Assembly (NCBI GenBank): GCA_038749595.1 | Contig: JBCDHW010000001.1 | Span: 372,001 to 436,000 of the forward strand | Direction of reading: 5' to 3' | DNA length: 64,000 nucleotides | DNA from: Parvularcula sp038749595 | GTDB taxonomy: Bacteria; Pseudomonadota; Alphaproteobacteria; Caulobacterales; Parvularculaceae | Shown here: positions 60,016 to 64,000 of the stretch, in pieces | Layout of the letters: the number at the start of each line of letters is the position of its first letter | Position numbering within the stretch: the stretch's first letter is position 1 | The notes under the pieces: generated by a model | What the model was told of the DNA's origin: nothing | Database searches by the model: none | What the model saw: the letters and a program-made list of their open reading frames with translations, nothing else | Made by a program: the position numbers and the translations under genes

Positions 60016-60501
60016 ATGGCGGGTAGTGTGAATAAGGTGATCCTGATCGGGAACCTCGGTCAGGATCCGGAGGTTCGGCAGTTCTCTAACGGTGGGCAGG
60101 TCTGCAACTTGCGGATCGCAACGTCCGAGAATTGGAAAGACAAACAATCGGGCGAGCGACGCGAGAAAACCGAATGGCACACGGTGGCGATTTTCTCAGA
60201 GCCGCTGGTCCGCGTGGCCCAGAACTATCTGAAAAAGGGTTCAAAAGTATACATTGAGGGCCAGCTTGAGACGCGGAAGTGGCAAGATCAGAATGGCCAG
60301 GACCGCTACTCCACCGAAGTGGTTTTGCGGCCCTACCGCTCGGAGCTGACGATGCTCGATAGCCGCGGCGGCGGTGGGGATCCGATGGGCGCAAGCTACG
60401 GTCAGCAGATCTCGGGCGGGAACGGTTATGGCGGCGGCGCACCGGCGCCCCAGGGCGGCGGCGGGACGGACTACGATCTCGACGACGATATACCGTTCTA
60501 A
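60016..60501 (+). CDS. ssb: Single-stranded DNA-binding protein
   Basis: SSB coats single-stranded DNA in replication, repair and recombination. The 161-residue protein has the OB-fold (VNKVILIGNLGQDPEV, then VCNLRIATSENWKDKQSGERREKTEW, in two parts) and the Gly-rich linker ending in the acidic tip DLDDDIPF that recruits partner proteins. GGAGAGAGAGACC precedes the ATG. An SOS box lies 96 bases upstream. In many proteobacteria ssb is adjacent to uvrA; here 3.6 kb of accessory genes separate them. Confidence 0.97.
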   Translation: MAGSVNKVILIGNLGQDPEVRQFSNGGQVCNLRIATSENWKDKQSGERREKTEWHTVAIFSEPLVRVAQNYLKKGSKVYIEGQLETRKWQDQNGQDRYSTEVVLRPYRSELTMLDSRGGGGDPMGASYGQQISGGNGYGGGAPAPQGGGGTDYDLDDDIPF

Positions 60502-60704
60502 AATGAATTGAGCCGCCGGACGTTGTGCGGTTCGATGCGAACACGGGCGGTTGCCTAAGTTGAGTTGGATTCCTCTGGCCTCGCTTCAGGCTAACGGGCC
60601 GTTGGCGGTAACCGCCTTAGGTCTGCGTCAGCTCAACGAAAGCGGGCTGGCGTTTGCGTCTGGAGATCGAGCCGAGGACGCCGCATCGGGAGGAATTGAA
60701 GGCC

Positions 60705-61460
60705 ATGCGCCCTGCGCCGCGGATGTTCACGCGCCAGGATCTCGGCGAAGGGGCATATGCGCTTTCATCCGAGCAAGCGCGGTATCTGGGCCGGGTCCTG
60801 AGGCTCGGCCCTGGCGCCGACATCAGGCTGTTCAACGGGCGCCAAGGCGAGTGGGTGTACCGCCTTGCCCGGATCGACGGCCGCGGCGGCGAGGCGATGC
60901 CCGTCGAGCAACGCAGGCTGCAAGCCGAACCGAGCGGGAAGCCCGTCTTGCTGTTCGCGCCGCTGAAACGCGGGCCCACCGAGCTGATCGCGCAGAAGGC
61001 CACGGAGATGGGGGCTGTGCGCCTCCAGCCGGTCATCACAAGCCGGACCAACCGCGATCAGGTGCGGATTGACCGGCTGCACACCATCGCTGTTGAAGCC
61101 GCGGAGCAATGCGAACGCTTGAGCGTTCCTGACATCGCCGAACCCGTGCCGTTAGACGACGGACTGCGCACGGTCGAAAGCTATGTGTTCTGCGACGAAG
61201 CAGGCGATCAACCGAACGAGCCCTGGGGCGGTGAGATGGGCCGGGCGGGGCTTGCGGATCGCGTGTTTGGCGAGGTTTCGGCCAGTCCTGACGCCGTTTT
61301 GGTTGGGCCTGAGGGCGGCTTTACCCCGGACGAGCGCGCCCGGCTCCGGGCCGATCCACGGGCGCTGCCGATCAGTCTTGGCCCTCGGATTCTGCGTGCA
61401 GAAACAGCCGCTTTGGTGGCGCTGACTCTCTGGCAAGTCCGATTTGGCGACTTGGCATAA
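60705..61460 (+). CDS. rsmE: 16S rRNA m3U1498 methyltransferase RsmE
   Basis: RsmE methylates N3 of U1498 in 16S rRNA. The 251-residue protein is a SPOUT methyltransferase with the trefoil knot at its C-terminus: VLVGPEGGFTPDERARL and SLGPRILRAETAALVAL form the SAM site. An N-terminal PUA-like domain (YLGRVLRLGPGADIRLFNG) binds RNA. ATG 60705 is preceded by GGGAGG and GAAGG. It is followed by gshA, an order common in alphaproteobacteria. Confidence 0.94.
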   Translation: MRPAPRMFTRQDLGEGAYALSSEQARYLGRVLRLGPGADIRLFNGRQGEWVYRLARIDGRGGEAMPVEQRRLQAEPSGKPVLLFAPLKRGPTELIAQKATEMGAVRLQPVITSRTNRDQVRIDRLHTIAVEAAEQCERLSVPDIAEPVPLDDGLRTVESYVFCDEAGDQPNEPWGGEMGRAGLADRVFGEVSASPDAVLVGPEGGFTPDERARLRADPRALPISLGPRILRAETAALVALTLWQVRFGDLA

Positions 61461-61576
61461 GAAAATCTAATGCACCGAGAATGAAAAACCGCTTTTGTCG
61501 CCGGTGAAAGCTTGCTGAACGCCGCAAAAAGCCAAGGTTCCCGAACGGACCGGCCTTCCAGGCAAAATGACAGGAC

Positions 61577-62953
61577 ATGCCCGTGACCCAGCTAGACGCC
61601 ATCGCCCGCCACGACCTTGCGCCGATTGGATCGGAGCAGGACTTGGTGGACCACCTCGCCTCGGGCTGTAAGCCGCGCAGCGCTTGGCGCATCGGGACCG
61701 AGCACGAGAAGTTTGGGTTCTTGCGCGACACGCTGGAGCCGCTGCCGTTTGCCGGGGAACGCTCGATCCAAGCCGTGCTTGAGGGCCTGGCCCGCGACTT
61801 CGGCTGGAACCGGATGGAGGAGGACGGCCAGCTGGTCGCCCTCAAAAAAGACGGCGCGTCGATCACGCTGGAGCCGGGCGGGCAGTTCGAGCTCTCCGGT
61901 GCGCCCCTTGAGCGGATCCACCAGACCTGCGGCGAAGTTCATCAGCACCTGGACGAAGTGAAAGCGATTGCGGATCCGCTGAACGTCGGTTTCATCGGGC
62001 TTGGCGCTGCGCCCCACTGGACACGGGAGCAGATGCCCCGCGTGCCGAAAGGTCGGTACACGATCATGCGCCGCTACATGCCAAAGGTCGGCGATCTCGG
62101 CCTTGACATGATGCACCGTACAGCGACGGTTCAGGTCAATCTCGATTTTGAAAGCGAAGCGGACATGGTGAAAAAGTTCCGCACATCGCTCGCCTTGCAG
62201 CCCATCGCGACGGCCTTGTTCGCAAACTCTCCGCTTACGGAAGGCCAGCCAAACGGTTTCCGTTCGTGGCGTGCGCACATTTGGACGGATACGGATCCCC
62301 ACCGGACGGGGATGCTCGATTTCGTTTTTGATGATGACTTCGGATTTGAGCGGTATGCGAACTACATGCTGGACGTGCCGATGTATTTTGTCTGGCGCGA
62401 CGGCGAGTATTTCGACGCGGCGGGCCAGAGCTTCCGCGCTTTTCTGGACGGCAAGCTGCCTGCAGCGCCGGGGCAGCGGCCGACGATCGAGGATTGGAAA
62501 GACCATCTGTCCACGGCCTTTCCCGAAGTTCGGCTGAAAACGTTCCTGGAGATGCGCGGCGCCGACTCGGGCAGTTGGGGCCGTATTTGCGCGCTTCCGG
62601 CGTTTTGGGTGGGGCTTCTTTATGACCAGGCCAGCCTCGATGAAGCTTACGCATTGATCCAAGACTGGACGACCGAAGAGCGCGCCGCGCTGCGCCCCGC
62701 CGCGGCGAAGGACGGGATGTCCGGGAAAGTCGGAAACATCGTCATCGCGGATGTTGCGGAGCACGTGCTCGGCCTTGCCCGGGATGGGCTGCGCCGCCGC
62801 GCGGAGCTGGATGATGCGGGCAGTGATGAAACAGGGTTTCTGAAGCCGCTTCTCGACATTGCCCGAAACCGGGAAAGCTTCGCGTGCCAACTGTTGTCGG
62901 ATTTTGACGAAACGGGCGATATACGGACGATTTTTGACCGCTATGCTTTTTAG
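61577..62953 (+). CDS. gshA: Glutamate--cysteine ligase
   Basis: GshA joins glutamate and cysteine, the first step of glutathione synthesis. The 458-residue protein is of the plant/alphaproteobacterial class (GCS2-like, EgtA-related), with RIGTEHEKFGFL near the N-terminus, SITLEPGGQFELSGAPL, MMHRTATVQVNLDF and a C-terminal FLEMRGADSG. It is not the E. coli GshA class. Its TAG stop overlaps the GTG start of the glycosylase gene by one base (TAGTG), so the two are coupled, which joins antioxidant synthesis with alkylation repair. Confidence 0.95.
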   Translation: MPVTQLDAIARHDLAPIGSEQDLVDHLASGCKPRSAWRIGTEHEKFGFLRDTLEPLPFAGERSIQAVLEGLARDFGWNRMEEDGQLVALKKDGASITLEPGGQFELSGAPLERIHQTCGEVHQHLDEVKAIADPLNVGFIGLGAAPHWTREQMPRVPKGRYTIMRRYMPKVGDLGLDMMHRTATVQVNLDFESEADMVKKFRTSLALQPIATALFANSPLTEGQPNGFRSWRAHIWTDTDPHRTGMLDFVFDDDFGFERYANYMLDVPMYFVWRDGEYFDAAGQSFRAFLDGKLPAAPGQRPTIEDWKDHLSTAFPEVRLKTFLEMRGADSGSWGRICALPAFWVGLLYDQASLDEAYALIQDWTTEERAALRPAAAKDGMSGKVGNIVIADVAEHVLGLARDGLRRRAELDDAGSDETGFLKPLLDIARNRESFACQLLSDFDETGDIRTIFDRYAF

Positions 62954-63588
62954 TGGTGCGTACCGACGATCCTAGCACGGACGAAGCCGCATCCGCTTTA
63001 GCGCGCCGGTGCGCAATCATCGCGCGGGTTCTTGAGACAACAGGTCCGCCGCGGTGGCGGGCGCGGACCCCTGGTTTTCCCGGTCTGGCGCGGATCATGA
63101 TCGAACAGCAACTGTCGGTGGCCAGCGCCAATGCGATCCTGGCGCGGGTGAAACCGGTGACCGGCGGGTTACGCCCGCGAAAGCTGTTGGAGACGGACGA
63201 CGAGGTATTGCGCGGCCTCGGGCTCTCGCGGCCGAAGATCCGATACCTCAAAACGCTTGCGGACGATGTTCTAAGCCGCCGGTTTTCGTTTTCGACGCTT
63301 GCTCGACAGGACGATGACGCCGCGCGGGAGGCGCTTTGCGCGTTGCTGGGAGTCGGGCCTTGGACGGCGGCGGTCTACCTTCTGTTTTGCGAGGGCCGCC
63401 AAGATCTGTGGCCGCGGGGCGACGTGGCACTGCTCGCGGCGCATCAGATGGCGGGGGGTTCGTTTGAGCGCGCGCAGCTTGAGGCGTTCGATGCCTGGGC
63501 TGAGGTGCACTATGCGCCGTACCGCGGGACTGCTGCGCATATTTTATGGGGGCAGATTGCCCATGCGCGGGGTCGTGCGCCCCTGTGA
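62953..63588 (+). CDS. DNA-3-methyladenine glycosylase (AlkA-like HhH-GPD)
   Basis: The 211-residue protein lacks the N-terminal domain of E. coli AlkA but has the HhH-GPD fold: IMIEQQLSVASANAIL, the hairpin LLGVGPWTAAVYLL (about residues 129-142) and the catalytic Asp in LWPRGDVALL. It removes alkylated bases such as 3-methyladenine. There is no iron-sulfur motif, unlike the endonuclease III-like gene at 45557. GTG start overlapping gshA by one base. No SOS box precedes this operon. Confidence 0.9.
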   Translation: MVRTDDPSTDEAASALARRCAIIARVLETTGPPRWRARTPGFPGLARIMIEQQLSVASANAILARVKPVTGGLRPRKLLETDDEVLRGLGLSRPKIRYLKTLADDVLSRRFSFSTLARQDDDAAREALCALLGVGPWTAAVYLLFCEGRQDLWPRGDVALLAAHQMAGGSFERAQLEAFDAWAEVHYAPYRGTAAHILWGQIAHARGRAPL

Positions 63589-63841
63589 TCTTGCACGTTG
63601 ACGACACGAAACGCGTCAAAAGAGGCCGTCACGCAGTGGCTTGGCGCGCTGTGATCGCTCTGTCACATAGAATCGGCTAAGGAGTTGTGGTCTAAGATCA
63701 CAGGTACGATCTGTTTGGGAGTTCGGGGCTTTCTGCACCGCTGATGCGCATATGATCCCTTTCGTCACGGGCCGAATAGGCCAGAGGCGATTGCTTGCCT
63801 GGGCTTCTCCAACAAAGAGAGAGGCTTAGGAGCTAATCGCC

Positions 63842-64000
63842 GTGAAAGTTGTCCGCCACGCTCCCGATGGATGTCCCGCTTTGGTCTTGAACGCTGATTT
63901 CAGACCGCTGAGTTACTTTCCGCTCTCGTTGTGGTCGTGGCAGGATACACTGAAGGCCGTTTTCCTCGGCCGTGTCGACGTGGTGGCCGAATACGACACC
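63842..64000 (+). CDS. HNH endonuclease family protein (3' end missing)
   Basis: The window ends inside this gene. From GTG 63842, preceded by AGGAG, 53 codons read in a frame that matches the N-terminus of a widespread alphaproteobacterial HNH protein: PALVLNADFRPLSYFPLSLW and DTLKAVFLGRVDVVAEYD. The HNH motif itself lies beyond the window. Family call is by the N-terminal signature only. Confidence 0.8.
   Translation, partial: MKVVRHAPDGCPALVLNADFRPLSYFPLSLWSWQDTLKAVFLGRVDVVAEYDT

Noticed and set aside
61592..62890. 432-codon open frame antisense to gshA
   Set aside because: Shadow of a well-supported gene; low-complexity Arg-rich product.

Overview
The window is GC-rich, densely coded chromosomal DNA from an alphaproteobacterium, most likely in the Caulobacterales / Parvularculales / Hyphomonadaceae neighbourhood. 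The evidence is an aroQ-accB-accC cluster, RNase E with an acidic insert in its S1 domain, TrmFO, prmC-yajC-secD-secF followed by an NDUFAF6-like gene, large TonB-dependent receptors with VTGSR plugs, SapC, VPxPA-type C-terminal sorting signals, and SOS boxes of the alphaproteobacterial form GTTC-N7-GTTC. I see no tRNA, rRNA, CRISPR array, phage or transposase gene. The genus cannot be fixed by eye.

Layout. 1-4.5 kb: end of a nitroreductase gene, then leftward aroQ-accB-accC-pgsA (fatty-acid and phospholipid supply) divergent from thiS-thiG (thiamine thiazole). 4.5-13.4 kb: two large TonB-dependent receptor genes flank a TPR protein with a sulfotransferase-like domain that lacks the usual catalytic residues; both receptor genes end in clear terminators. 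13.6-20 kb, leftward: a DsbA/Com1-like lipoprotein and an M48 TPR protease (envelope quality control), a CNT nucleoside transporter and RNase E. 20.5-27.9 kb: cell-wall amidase, TPR lipoprotein, ispE, an MraY/WecA-like transferase, a convergent long-chain polyprenyl diphosphate synthase and an S49 peptidase, so isoprenoid precursor, lipid-carrier synthesis and carrier use lie together. 28-34 kb: a degenerate exonuclease-like protein, an alpha/beta hydrolase, SapC, a fatty-acid hydroxylase family protein, a VPxPA-CTERM protein and rplK-rplA. 33.7-39.8 kb: a coupled leftward pair (an EF-hand/Sel1 protein and a beta-helix protein), TusA-like, RodZ fused to a TonB C-terminal domain, ispG and a quinone-reductase-like flavoprotein. 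39.8-48.5 kb: prfA-prmC-yajC-secD-secF-NDUFAF6-like, then leftward an endonuclease III-like glycosylase with its own SOS box, trmFO and a second VPxPA protein. 48.6-53.5 kb: small accessory and hypothetical genes and a 44-bp inverted repeat enclosing two 61-bp tandem repeats. 53.5-64 kb: uvrA and ssb, each with an SOS box, separated by two beta-barrel proteins, a LuxR regulator and a possible decayed gene; then rsmE, gshA, an AlkA-like glycosylase and the start of an HNH endonuclease gene.

Functional threads. (1) DNA damage: three SOS boxes mark uvrA, ssb and the endonuclease III-like gene as probable LexA targets. (2) Envelope: receptors, RodZ-TonB, amidase, proteases, lipid carriers, and the YajC-SecDF export module. 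(3) Growth core: acetyl-CoA carboxylase, ribosomal proteins, release factor 1 and RNase E. The observations most worth following are the receptor / diverged sulfotransferase / receptor module, the SOS-box glycosylase lacking the endonuclease III lysine, the RodZ-TonB fusion, the EF-hand/beta-helix pair, the Cys-to-Trp change in the UvrA C-terminal zinc finger, and the nested repeat near 52 kb.
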